A program made the position numbers and the translations under genes. Source: Cognataquiflexum aquatile (GTDB taxonomy: Bacteria; Bacteroidota; Bacteroidia; Cytophagales; Cyclobacteriaceae). From it: a stretch of DNA of 64,000 nt. The stretch lies in assembly GCF_003316845.1 (NCBI RefSeq), contig NZ_QMIK01000002.1:481815-545814 (forward strand), in the 5' to 3' direction. Numbering within the stretch: position 1 is the first letter of the stretch; every line of letters starts with the position of its first letter. Of this stretch, positions 28,379-37,029 are shown piece after piece. The notes beneath the pieces are model-generated. The model was not told the DNA's origin. It ran no database searches and worked only from the letters and a program-made list of their open reading frames with translations.

Positions 28379-28468
28379 ATGCATTATGGCTTTGCAGATT
28401 TTCGCATTATTTTGGGTAAACTTAATTTGTGTTTATCCGTTGATTTTGTAATTATTTGATCCCTCAAA

Positions 28469-28966
28469 ATGAAATCATTTTCGTTCACCCTGCTCTTGTT
28501 TTCCATCGTGCTTTTGGCCCAAGCCCAAACAAATCCTAGGATTTCATATCGGGAGAATTTTTTCGGAAACCATGTTTACCTGGCAAATGGCCAAAAAGTG
28601 AAAGCTTCAGAAATAGAAAAATTGATGTCCACTTTTCCTGAAGACGCTTATCTGTTTTCAAAAGCCAACCAAAAAATGGTGATGGGGGAATCTTTGCGGT
28701 GGGGAGCTTGGGTCATGGCTACCGGTTCTTTGGTATATCTCTTTTCAGGAGAAATCAACCAACAGCGGGCGCTGATTGTGGGAGGATTGACCCTTGGGGC
28801 TATTACCTTAAGCACTATTTCTGTATCCATGAAGAGAAATGGAAAAAGGGAAACCTCCCATGCGATCGAAAGCTTCAATTATAAAGTCTCACGGGGTTTT
28901 GGGTATGAACCTTCACTCAAAATAAAAATATCCCCCTTAGCAATGGGTTTAAGTCTAAATTTCTAA
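28469..28966 (+). CDS. Exported protein of unknown function, paralog of the next gene
   Basis: A 165-residue protein with a signal peptide (ending LLAQAQ). The mature part has a short conserved head (RISYRENFFGNHVYLANGQK), one or two hydrophobic segments around 75-115, and a C-terminal amphipathic strand ending in LSLNF that would suit outer-membrane association. It is clearly related to the gene 5 bases downstream, which shares the head (YRExxxGxxxxxxxGxKV) and the hydrophobic pair. No function recognised. Confidence 0.75.
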   Translation: MKSFSFTLLLFSIVLLAQAQTNPRISYRENFFGNHVYLANGQKVKASEIEKLMSTFPEDAYLFSKANQKMVMGESLRWGAWVMATGSLVYLFSGEINQQRALIVGGLTLGAITLSTISVSMKRNGKRETSHAIESFNYKVSRGFGYEPSLKIKISPLAMGLSLNF

Positions 28967-28970
28967 TCAG

Positions 28971-29492
28971 ATGAGAAAAATTGTATTTGCATTGTTAATG
29001 GTTTGTGTCATGACCAATGTGTATGGTCAGGAATATCCTTTTTTGAGGATTGAATACAGGGAGACCTTGATCGGGGACAGGATCGATATTTTGGATGGCC
29101 CCAAAGTGCTGACCAAACAGGAAGTTTATCAGCTGATGCAGGCCCAGCCAGAGGCGTTTGAGAAGTATCAAATGGCGATGAAAAAGCAAAGAACAAGCAA
29201 ATTGTTGGATGGAGCCACAGTTTTGACTTCTGCCGCAGTGCTGGTTTTGAGTTTGATTCCCCCCCAATCTTCCTCCTACAATACCAGGAATAACCTTTTA
29301 CTTCCTGCCATGATTTCTACTCTTGGATTAGGGATCGCATCTGGATTTTATAGACGAAGCAGCCGTAACATTACCCGAGAGGCGGTGGATTTGTATAATT
29401 TCTCTGAAAAAAAGGCCGATCCAATTTACTTTGACGATGGGCTGACTTATTACAGAATCCCTGATTTCATTGGGATTCAGATCAGGTTTTAG
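28971..29492 (+). CDS. Exported protein of unknown function, paralog of the previous gene
   Basis: A 173-residue protein with a signal peptide (ending VYGQE). It repeats the plan of its neighbour: head IEYRETLIGDRIDILDGPKV, the helical LMQAQPEAFEKYQMAMKKQ, a hydrophobic pair (about 75-120) and a C-terminal strand ending QIRF. Tandem duplication is the simplest explanation. Its stop lies one base from the end of the opposing PIN gene. Confidence 0.75.
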   Translation: MRKIVFALLMVCVMTNVYGQEYPFLRIEYRETLIGDRIDILDGPKVLTKQEVYQLMQAQPEAFEKYQMAMKKQRTSKLLDGATVLTSAAVLVLSLIPPQSSSYNTRNNLLLPAMISTLGLGIASGFYRRSSRNITREAVDLYNFSEKKADPIYFDDGLTYYRIPDFIGIQIRF

Positions 29493-29493
29493 G

Positions 29494-29910
29494 TTAAAAA
29501 AAAGTTTTCAAATAAACTTCAGGACTCATTGCCGGCAAGGCTGATTTCCTAAAATCTTTGGTGTTTCTGCTTATTATTATCTCAATTCCAGGATTTAAAA
29601 TGGCCACTGCATTTTGAATCCCATCTTCAAAATCGCTGAACTCGAGATCCAGGGCCATCAAAATGGAGGCTTTATCCGAGTTTAAAATTTCAACAATTTC
29701 AAGTAATTCTTTAATTAAGTCGATTGATTTTTGGTGACCAATGAGCTTTCTTGATATGTAATAAATATTGTTGACAGTCAACGAAGAGATAAAAAGCTCA
29801 ATTTCTCCCGATTCTGACAAATCAAAAATTCTACTTGCTTCCTCCGAAAAAGGCCTCCTGTCCAACAAAAAGTCAAGTACCACATTTGTATCAAGAAACA
29901 CTTTATTCAT
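29494..29910 (-). CDS. PIN-domain toxin (VapC-like)
   Basis: A 138-residue PIN nuclease. Acidic active-site residues are visible: Asp7 in FLDTNVVLD, the cluster Asp93/Glu95/Asp96 in SDFEDGIQNAVA, and Asp119 in ISRNTKDF. PIN toxins cut specific RNAs. It overlaps the preceding DUF6364-type antitoxin gene by 8 bases, the usual arrangement for such pairs. The whole protein aligns with the family without gaps, so it looks intact. Confidence 0.88.
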   Translation of the reverse strand: MNKVFLDTNVVLDFLLDRRPFSEEASRIFDLSESGEIELFISSLTVNNIYYISRKLIGHQKSIDLIKELLEIVEILNSDKASILMALDLEFSDFEDGIQNAVAILNPGIEIIISRNTKDFRKSALPAMSPEVYLKTFF

Positions 29911-30157
29911 GGTGCTTTTTGATAATTTCTTCTTCTAATATTTCTTTATAATCTAAATCAATATCTGTCTTTAACAAACCCCTGAGCCTGCTTACTTTCT
30001 TTGATATGATGGGAGTTTTGGTCAATTCATCTTTTTCAATCAGTAACTTAAAATAGTTTTCTACCAATTCTGAAAGGCTGCTTCCTTTTTCGGATGCAAA
30101 CTTTTTTGCCTCTTCGATAATTGCTTTATCCAGGGAGAGTGTAAGCTTCGTATTCAT
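29903..30157 (-). CDS. DUF6364-type antitoxin (ribbon-helix-helix)
   Basis: An 84-residue protein. The ATG at 30157 gives the typical MNTKLTLSLDKAIIEEAKKF ribbon-helix start, and the helix continues EKGSSLSELVENYFKLL. The acidic C-terminus (DLDYKEILEEEIIKKHHE) would wrap the toxin. Co-occurrence and overlap with the PIN gene support an antitoxin and autorepressor role. The frame stays open 32 codons upstream without conserved residues and overlapping ddl, so that extension is rejected. Confidence 0.85.
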   Translation of the reverse strand: MNTKLTLSLDKAIIEEAKKFASEKGSSLSELVENYFKLLIEKDELTKTPIISKKVSRLRGLLKTDIDLDYKEILEEEIIKKHHE

Positions 30158-30236
30158 ACGTATCCATGTATTAATAATTAGTACGTGAAATTTAGTAAAA
30201 TTTCTAAACCCCGCCAACTTTGGATCAATACATAAT

Positions 30237-31220
30237 TCAAAACATTTCCTCAATCAGGGCATTGTAAAAATCCTTTACATCGATCCCCAAAGCACGCACT
30301 TGTTGGGATATCAAGCTGGTTTCAGTTTGACCCGGGACGGTATTGATTTCGATAAAATAGAACTTGCCTGTTTCGTGTTCCAAGAAATAGTCAATCCTGA
30401 CCGCACCCTTGCAGTTTAACTTTTGATATACTTTTTCAATAATTCGTCCCACCATTGCCACTTCCTCTTGGGTCATTCTTCCGGGGGTTATTTCTTCACA
30501 AACACCGGGAGAATACTTTGCCTCAAAGTCAAAAAACTCATTGCTGCTGATGATCTCTGTAGCCGGAAGGACAGTAGTGATCCCTCTTGACCGATAAACA
30601 CCAATCGAAAATTCCCTACCTGAAACAAATTCTTCCACCAATACCTGTGAATCCTCCGCAAATGCCTTATCCAAAGCTTCCTGAAGTTCATTCGGTTCTT
30701 TGACTTTGGTCATTCCGATGCTGGATCCACCATTATTTGGTTTGACAAAAAGGGGAAGACGTAGTTCTTTTAAAATGCGGCCTCCATTTTCAGAATGGTT
30801 GCCAAACAATTGGATGGACCTCGCGACAAACAATTCGTCGATGTCCTGGACTATTGCTTTGGTGTAGCCTTTGTTCATGGTGATGGCAGAGGTCAGCGCA
30901 TCGCATGTGGTATAAGGTAACCCGATCATGTCAAAATAACCCGCCAGCTTGCCGTCTTCTCCCGGCGAACCATGAAGAATATTGAAAACTCCGTCAAATT
31001 TTATTTTTTGATCCGAAATTTTGATCGAAAAGTCGTTGAGGTCTACAGGGGTTTTTTCGCCTGTGGCAGTTTGGTGATACCAGTTTCCGGGATAAATCAG
31101 GATTTTGTAGATATCATAGAGGCTTCTGTCGAGGGTCTTTTCGACTACTGCAGCACTTTTTAGGGAGATGACAGATTCTCCGGTAAATCCACCGGTCACT
31201 AAGGCAATTTTCTTCTTCAT
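30237..31220 (-). CDS. ddl: D-alanine--D-alanine ligase
   Basis: A 327-residue ATP-grasp ligase making the D-Ala-D-Ala dipeptide for peptidoglycan. Motifs are VTGGFTGESVISLKSA at the N-terminus (in place of the usual GGxSxE), HGSPGEDGKLAGYFDMIGLPY, NNGGSSIGMTKV, VEEFVSGREFSIGV and FIEINTVPGQTETSL. Single gene here rather than in a mur cluster. The toxin-antitoxin pair follows 79 bases downstream. Confidence 0.94.
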   Translation of the reverse strand: MKKKIALVTGGFTGESVISLKSAAVVEKTLDRSLYDIYKILIYPGNWYHQTATGEKTPVDLNDFSIKISDQKIKFDGVFNILHGSPGEDGKLAGYFDMIGLPYTTCDALTSAITMNKGYTKAIVQDIDELFVARSIQLFGNHSENGGRILKELRLPLFVKPNNGGSSIGMTKVKEPNELQEALDKAFAEDSQVLVEEFVSGREFSIGVYRSRGITTVLPATEIISSNEFFDFEAKYSPGVCEEITPGRMTQEEVAMVGRIIEKVYQKLNCKGAVRIDYFLEHETGKFYFIEINTVPGQTETSLISQQVRALGIDVKDFYNALIEEMF

Positions 31221-31408
31221 GGCATGTAAAAGTAAAAATCAATCTCCATTTATCATTGTATGGCATCAAAAAATAGAGGTTAAAAATACCCAATAAAGCT
31301 ACGCCTGTCTCTGTGATTTTTATTTTAAAAAAATTGTATATTCATCATCGGTTTTTGGACCAAATCCGACAATTGATTGAAAATCCTCCTTATTTTAAAT
31401 CAAAGCAC

Positions 31409-32488
31409 ATGAAATTATCCCTAAAAATTCTTTTGCTCATAGTTTGTTTCCCTTTTTTAGTAGGGAGCGTTGTAGCCCAAAACCAAGGAAATGCCATTTC
31501 TGAAGGGCCGTATATATTTTTTCAGGGAGATCAGGTAAATGTCAAATGGGTTGAAAATGGACAAATGAAAGAGAAATTGAACCCTGATCTGGGTTTTCTT
31601 CGAAGTGAATTTAATCTGGGCCTCGACCCCAAAGTTTTCTTTGAAAATAAAGAGGAGGAGGTTGATTTCTATCAGGAATACAGGAATGTTCCCAATCTGG
31701 CGGTGATTTCTGACATTCATGGGCAATATGGATTGTGCGTGGAATTGCTAAAGGCACACGGCATTATCGACGAAAATGCAGATTGGAAATATGGCAAGGG
31801 GCATCTTGTAGTCAATGGAGATATTTTGGGAAGGGGCGACATGGTCACCGAAGTGTTGTGGTTGGTATACAAACTCGAACATCAAGCAAAAGGTCAGGGA
31901 GGGAAAGTTCATTTCTTGATCGGAAACCATGAATTGATGTTTATTGAAAGTGATTTTCGATTTTTAAATGAAAAATATGTGGGCGCCACCAAACTTATGG
32001 GAATCAGGACAAGCGACCTTTATTCGGAGAATGCAGTCTTGGGCAATTGGCTACGCAAACGCCCTGTTATCATTACCATTGATGATTTGTTATTTACCCA
32101 TGCCGGTATTTCGCCTTCATTTTTACAAAGAAAACTACCAGCTAAAAAAGTCAATAAACAATTTTATTCCCATATCCTCAAGTCCTCCAGCAGGAGAAAA
32201 AATGCCCTTCAGACCTTTTTGACAAGTGATGAAGGACCGCTTTGGTATCGGGGCTATTTTGTTGAGCCATTTCCTTCGACCCAAAATCTGGATGATATTT
32301 TGGATTTTTTTGAATCGAAAAAAATTATAGTCGGCCATACTTCATTGAGATCCATTACCTCACTTTTTGAAGGACGTGTAATCGGAGTGGATGGCAATAT
32401 CAAAGAAGGAATCACGGGTGAAATCCTGATTATCGAAAACGGTGAGACATTCCGAGGCAGGAGGGATGGGAGTAGGATTAAACTCTGA
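31409..32488 (+). CDS. Exported metallophosphoesterase (Shewanella-like PPP-type)
   Basis: A 359-residue protein with a signal peptide (ending GSVVAQ) from the ATG at 31409; the upstream frame extension is not protein-like. The calcineurin-type metal site is complete: AVISDIHGQYG, VNGDILGRGDMV, LIGNHELMF, LFTHAGISP and IVGHTSLRS. The GDxxxRGD version is close to Shewanella-like phosphatases that act on phosphoproteins or phosphotyrosine. Physiological substrate unknown. Confidence 0.87.
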   Translation: MKLSLKILLLIVCFPFLVGSVVAQNQGNAISEGPYIFFQGDQVNVKWVENGQMKEKLNPDLGFLRSEFNLGLDPKVFFENKEEEVDFYQEYRNVPNLAVISDIHGQYGLCVELLKAHGIIDENADWKYGKGHLVVNGDILGRGDMVTEVLWLVYKLEHQAKGQGGKVHFLIGNHELMFIESDFRFLNEKYVGATKLMGIRTSDLYSENAVLGNWLRKRPVIITIDDLLFTHAGISPSFLQRKLPAKKVNKQFYSHILKSSSRRKNALQTFLTSDEGPLWYRGYFVEPFPSTQNLDDILDFFESKKIIVGHTSLRSITSLFEGRVIGVDGNIKEGITGEILIIENGETFRGRRDGSRIKL

Positions 32489-32545
32489 TTTTTCATCTTG
32501 TTCGAATGCTTCTTTCCAATTTGGGTTTTCCTTTGGAGTAAATTT

Positions 32546-32577
32546 TTTTTCGGTATTGCTGCTTTTTTATACTTTTA
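32546..32577 (+). promoter_or_regulatory. Possible promoter of the DPP-IV-like gene
   Basis: TACTTTTA at 32570-32577 matches the -7 element TAnnTTTG in seven of eight positions, with a T-rich -33 region. It is 26 bases before the start codon. The same TATACTTTT word occurs upstream of metK. Confidence 0.3.
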
Positions 32578-32602
32578 AAGCTGATTATAGACCTAGATAT
32601 TT

Positions 32603-34777
32603 ATGAGTAAAATTAAATTGATTGCCTTTCTGGCATTTATCCTTGTTTGGAATTTTGAGACCCTTGCCCAACAGAAAGTCACCTTAGAGGATGTTTTCAA
32701 AAGCAATACCTTCTCCCAAAAGTCTGTTCAAGGCATCAATTGGATGAAAGATGGACAATATTACAGTTCTTTGGTAAGAACACCATCGGGTTCCAAAGTA
32801 GTCAAAATCAATGTGGAGACTGGAGAAGAAACAGGTATTCTGATCAATGGGGAAGCTTTGGGAGTGAATTTTTCAAGTTATGCTTTCAATGCCGATGAGA
32901 GCAAAGCCTTGATTGCCTCTGAAGTGGAAAGGATCTACCGAAGGTCTAGCAAAGCTGTCTATCATGTGGTAGACCTTGCTACAGGAAAGGCGCAAGAACT
33001 TTTGGACGGGGAGAAAATCATGTATGCCACTCTTTCCCCGGGAAATGACAAGGTGGCATTTGTGAAGGAAAACAACCTGTTTATCATCGAACTCAATACC
33101 GAAAAAGTAATTCAAATCACTACCGACGGCAAAGTAAACCATGTGCTAAACGGTGCTGCAGATTGGGTGTATGAAGAGGAGTTTTCCATGGCAAAGGCTT
33201 TTGATTGGTCTCCGGATGGTCAAAAAATTGCTTTTATCCGATTTGATGAGTCGGAAGTTCCTGAATTCAACATGCAGCTATGGGGCAAATTATATCCCCA
33301 GGATTACAGATTCAAATACCCCAAAGCAGGCGAGGCAAACGCCAAAACCAGCATCCATATTTATAATTTGGAAAGTAAAAAAACCGTGAAGGCAAATACC
33401 GGTACGGAGACTGACATTTATTTACCAAGAATATATTGGACAGGGGAAGCCAACATTTTGGCTTTTTTGAGAGTCAACAGGCTCCAAAATCAGATCGACC
33501 TGTTGTACACAGATGCCCAATCAGGTCAGAGTAAAGTCATCCTGGAAGAAAAATCCAAGACCTATGTGGACCTCAATTACAATGACGACCTGCGGTTTTT
33601 GGGCGAAAACAAAGGATTTATCCGTACTTCAGAGCAGGATGGTTTCAAGCATATCTACCACCATGACAATACCGGCAAACTGATACGGCAGATTACTTCC
33701 GGCAATTGGGAAGTGACAAATCTGGTCGGGATAGATGAGAAAGGAAAGAAAATCTACTATATCTCTACCGAGGCTTCTCCACTCGAGCGGAATCTGTTCG
33801 TAATCAATATGGATGGAAAGAATAAAAAAATCCTGACTCAGGAGAAGGGCACTTTTTCCATCAACATGAGCCGGGATTTCAAATATTACATCGCAAATTT
33901 TACAAATTCTGATACCCCGCTTAAGGTGACTTTGAATGAGTCTTCCGGTAAATTGGTCAAAGTATTGGAAGATAATCAGGAATTGAAAAACAGGCTTTCC
34001 AATTTTTCACTTTCAGGTAGGGAGTTTTTCACCTTCAATACGGTCGATGGCACACTCCTCAACGGGTATATGATCAAACCATCGAACTTTGATCCCAACA
34101 AAAAATATCCTGTATTGATGTATGTGTACGGTGGTCCGGGCTCCCAAAATGTCACCAACGCTTGGGGCGGTGCAAGGGACTTTTGGCACCAACACCTCGC
34201 CGCTGAAGGATACATCGTGGTCTGTGTGGACAACCGCGGCACCGGCGCCCGAGGTAGGGATTTCAAGCATGTAACTTATGCCAATCTTGGTAAACTGGAA
34301 ACTGAGGACCAAATCGCCGGAGCAAAATACCTCGGCACTTTGGGATATGTCGATGCATCCAGGATTGGAATCTGGGGTTGGTCATATGGTGGCTATATGT
34401 CTTCTCTTGCATTGATGAAGGGAAATGATGTTTTCAAAGCAGCCATTGCGGTTGCTCCTGTGACGACATGGAGGTATTATGACACCATTTATACCGAACG
34501 CTATCTTCAGACTCCCCAGCAAAACGCCGCAGGATATGATGACAACAGCCCGATTACCCATGTGGACAAATTGAAGGGAAATTTGTTGCTCATTCATGGC
34601 ACCGGTGATGACAATGTCCATTATCAGAATGCGGTAGACCTTGTTGATGCTTTGATCAAAGCTGACAAACAGTTCGAAACCATGTATTATCCAAACCGCA
34701 ACCATGGGATTTCAGGCGGCAATACATCATGGCACCTTTACTCACTAATGACTGATTTCATTAAGAGAAAGCTTTAA
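32603..34777 (+). CDS. Dipeptidyl-peptidase-IV-like S9 serine peptidase
   Basis: A 724-residue secreted peptidase removing N-terminal dipeptides. A signal peptide (ending LAQQ) precedes a beta-propeller (around 30-470) that holds the substrate-gripping Glu pair in WVYEEEFSMAKAFDWS. The alpha/beta-hydrolase domain carries Ser594 in GWSYGGYMS, Asp669 in HGTGDDNVHYQ and His701 in NRNHGIS. Length and layout match the Bacteroidota DPP-IV family. Probably periplasmic or surface-bound, feeding on peptides. Confidence 0.94.
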   Translation: MSKIKLIAFLAFILVWNFETLAQQKVTLEDVFKSNTFSQKSVQGINWMKDGQYYSSLVRTPSGSKVVKINVETGEETGILINGEALGVNFSSYAFNADESKALIASEVERIYRRSSKAVYHVVDLATGKAQELLDGEKIMYATLSPGNDKVAFVKENNLFIIELNTEKVIQITTDGKVNHVLNGAADWVYEEEFSMAKAFDWSPDGQKIAFIRFDESEVPEFNMQLWGKLYPQDYRFKYPKAGEANAKTSIHIYNLESKKTVKANTGTETDIYLPRIYWTGEANILAFLRVNRLQNQIDLLYTDAQSGQSKVILEEKSKTYVDLNYNDDLRFLGENKGFIRTSEQDGFKHIYHHDNTGKLIRQITSGNWEVTNLVGIDEKGKKIYYISTEASPLERNLFVINMDGKNKKILTQEKGTFSINMSRDFKYYIANFTNSDTPLKVTLNESSGKLVKVLEDNQELKNRLSNFSLSGREFFTFNTVDGTLLNGYMIKPSNFDPNKKYPVLMYVYGGPGSQNVTNAWGGARDFWHQHLAAEGYIVVCVDNRGTGARGRDFKHVTYANLGKLETEDQIAGAKYLGTLGYVDASRIGIWGWSYGGYMSSLALMKGNDVFKAAIAVAPVTTWRYYDTIYTERYLQTPQQNAAGYDDNSPITHVDKLKGNLLLIHGTGDDNVHYQNAVDLVDALIKADKQFETMYYPNRNHGISGGNTSWHLYSLMTDFIKRKL

Positions 34778-34781
34778 AAAA

Positions 34782-34865
34782 ACGAGAAGCGGTGATCCAT
34801 GAAACGAGAGTCATAATCCCAGAAAAGAGATTGATGGGGCCAGAAGCGAGGAATGGAAAATGAGA
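34782..34865. repeat. Degenerate 7-bp-period array, 12 units
   Basis: Read from 34782 in steps of seven, units end in GAA, TGA, TGA, AGA, TAA, AGA, AGA, TGG, AGA, AGG, GAA, AGA. Position 6 is G in nine units and position 7 is A in ten. It begins 4 bases after the peptidase stop. The word differs from the other arrays in this window. Confidence 0.55.
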
Positions 34866-34947
34866 TGGATTTGGAAAGTGATTTTGGAATGGTATAGGTT
34901 TATTCCACTATTTGGTATGAATACCTTTGACCTTAAAACCATATATG

Positions 34948-34984
34948 AATGAACCAAGGTAAAAACTGCCTTGGTTCATTTTTT
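34948..34984 (+). terminator. Intrinsic terminator downstream of the S9 peptidase
   Basis: A 12-bp perfect stem (AATGAACCAAGG with CCTTGGTTCATT), 9-base loop, followed by TTTT. It lies 171 bases after the stop codon, beyond the heptad array; the rest of the gap (34985-35110) holds nothing recognised. Confidence 0.85.
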
Positions 34985-35110
34985 AAAAGGAAATAACCAT
35001 TAATCGACTTCAATAGCCACCTGTGTCTATTTTATTTTTTACCCAAATTAATGGGCTTAGCTTTCGGGTTCGGAACTTAAATCAAACTGTTCGGTTATTA
35101 CTTGGTCAAG

Positions 35111-35929
35111 ATGAAAAGCAGTATGTTATACTATAAAACTTACAGGCATTCTACAAGTAATGAATGGGTGGTGTTCATCCATGGAGCCGGAGGATCGTCT
35201 TCCATATGGCACAAACAGATCCGGGAATTCAGGCAGGAATTCAACCTTTTGCTTATCGATCTGAGAGGACACGGTAAGTCTGCAGGGTCTATCAAGAACA
35301 TCTGGAAGGAAGAATATACCTTTCCGGCAGTTACAAAGGATATTATTGAAGTCCTTGATCACCTTCAGGTGCCCCCTGCCCATGTGATGGGTGTTTCTCT
35401 CGGGACGATTTTGGCAAGGCAACTTGCGGAAATGGAACCCGAAAAGGTTAAATCTTTGATTTTGGCCGGTGCGATCACAAGGCTCACTTTCACCTCACAG
35501 ATTTTGGTAACTCTGGGAAATACATTCAAAAGTGTAGTGCCTTACATGTGGTTATACAGTCTTTTTGCATGGATCATCATGCCAAGAAGGCATCATGCAG
35601 AGTCGAGAAATCTGTTTATCAATGAAGCCAAGAGACTTTGCCAAAAGGAATTTATCAGGTGGTTTAAGTTGACAAAAGACATCAACCCCCTGCTGAAATT
35701 TTTCAAAGAAAAAGACCTTTCCATTCCAACTCTTTATGTGATGGGAGAGGAAGACATCATGTTTCTTGAACCGGTAAAAAAAATTGTCAAAGAGCATAAA
35801 CTTTCAATTCTCAATATTGTCAAAGCTTGTGGACATGTGGTCAATGTCGAACAACCAGAAGTTTTTAATCAATTGTCGCTTCAGTTTCTTAGAAATCAAC
35901 AACCAGCCTTAAATGGATTTTCTGAATAA
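35111..35929 (+). CDS. Alpha/beta hydrolase
   Basis: A 272-residue cytoplasmic alpha/beta-hydrolase. Visible parts are the oxyanion HGAGGSSSIW, the LIDLRGHGKSAG turn, the nucleophile Ser in VMGVSLGTILA, an acid in MGEEDIMF and the catalytic His in KACGHVVNVEQP. The ATG at 35111 is chosen over a TTG 9 bases upstream. It starts 5 bases before the efflux adaptor gene end to end, so co-transcription with the RND operon is likely. Substrate unknown. Confidence 0.86.
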   Translation: MKSSMLYYKTYRHSTSNEWVVFIHGAGGSSSIWHKQIREFRQEFNLLLIDLRGHGKSAGSIKNIWKEEYTFPAVTKDIIEVLDHLQVPPAHVMGVSLGTILARQLAEMEPEKVKSLILAGAITRLTFTSQILVTLGNTFKSVVPYMWLYSLFAWIIMPRRHHAESRNLFINEAKRLCQKEFIRWFKLTKDINPLLKFFKEKDLSIPTLYVMGEEDIMFLEPVKKIVKEHKLSILNIVKACGHVVNVEQPEVFNQLSLQFLRNQQPALNGFSE

Positions 35930-35934
35930 ATAGA

Positions 35935-37026
35935 ATGAAAAAACAAACCAAAGTCATTTTAATTGTTGCCATAGTCCTTGTATTGGCGGTGATTTTCATC
36001 TACCCAAGATGGGATCAGTTTATGGGAAAACCCGCTGAAACTTCCACTTCCGGCCAACCGGGAGGACCGCAGGGTTCAGGTCAGCCTATTCCTGTCAATG
36101 TGGTTGAAATCCGTCCCGAAAGACTGGAAAATAACCTCAGCGTAACAGGAACCATTATTCCAAATGAAAGTGTAAACCTGAGGGCCGAAATTTCAGGGCT
36201 AGTAAATAGGATTACCTTCAATGAAGGCCAGTTTGTAAAGAAAGGAACTCCTCTTCTTTACCTCAATGACGATGAACTCAATGCCCAATACCAAAGGCTT
36301 GACTTCACCAGAAAGCTTTTTCAAAGTCAGGAAAACAGACAAAAGCAACTGTTAGCAAAAGAAGCGATCAGCCAGGAAGAATACGACATCGTGCTCAACC
36401 AATTCAATACCAACCTTTCTGATATCAAATTGGTCGAAGCCCAATTGACCAAAACAGTTATCAGGGCTCCATTTGATGGGGTTTTGGGTTTAAGGATGAT
36501 TTCTGAGGGAAGTGTTATAGGGCCTTCGGATGTGATTGCGAGTATTGTCAATATTGATCCGATCAAGATTGAGTTTTCAATTCCGGAGAGGTATGCCAAT
36601 CAGGTAAAGGTAGGCTCCAAGATTATTTTTTCGAATGAATCAGAAGGAATTGATGTCGAAGGAACAGTCTACGCTTTTGAGCCTACCATTGATACCGGTA
36701 CCAGGACGCTGAAGATCAGAGCGCAAAGCCCTAATAAGCAAAGGAAATTTTTGCCGGGCATGTTTGTAAGGATAAAGTACATCCTTGGTGTGGAAGAAAA
36801 TGCCCTCATGGTTCCTGCTGAATCTGTGATTCCTGAATTGGCAGGATACAAGGTCTTCGTGGTAAACAAAGAGAGCAAAATAGAAGAAAGAAAGGTGTCT
36901 ATCGGAACCCGTACAGAAAGTTTTGTGCAGATTGTCGATGGGCTAAAAGAAGGTGACCTGGTTTTGAGCACCGGAGTATTGCAAGTAAGAACAGGTATGC
37001 CTGTCACTTATACTAAAATCAATTAA
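35935..37026 (+). CDS. RND efflux periplasmic adaptor (membrane-fusion protein)
   Basis: A 363-residue AcrA/MexA-type adaptor. One N-terminal membrane helix (about 6-23), the biotinyl-lipoyl-like motif around RAEISGLVNRITFNEGQFVKKG, a short helical hairpin (around 95-150), then the second half-lipoyl KTVIRAPFDGVLGLRMISEG and beta-barrel domains. It links the inner-membrane pump and the TolC-type channel encoded next to it, and ends 3 bases before the pump gene. Confidence 0.95.
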   Translation: MKKQTKVILIVAIVLVLAVIFIYPRWDQFMGKPAETSTSGQPGGPQGSGQPIPVNVVEIRPERLENNLSVTGTIIPNESVNLRAEISGLVNRITFNEGQFVKKGTPLLYLNDDELNAQYQRLDFTRKLFQSQENRQKQLLAKEAISQEEYDIVLNQFNTNLSDIKLVEAQLTKTVIRAPFDGVLGLRMISEGSVIGPSDVIASIVNIDPIKIEFSIPERYANQVKVGSKIIFSNESEGIDVEGTVYAFEPTIDTGTRTLKIRAQSPNKQRKFLPGMFVRIKYILGVEENALMVPAESVIPELAGYKVFVVNKESKIEERKVSIGTRTESFVQIVDGLKEGDLVLSTGVLQVRTGMPVTYTKIN

Positions 37027-37029
37027 AAT

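Noticed and set aside
29494..30157. Genomic island around the toxin-antitoxin pair
   Set aside because: No integrase, direct repeats or tRNA site was seen, and neighbours are ordinary chromosomal genes.
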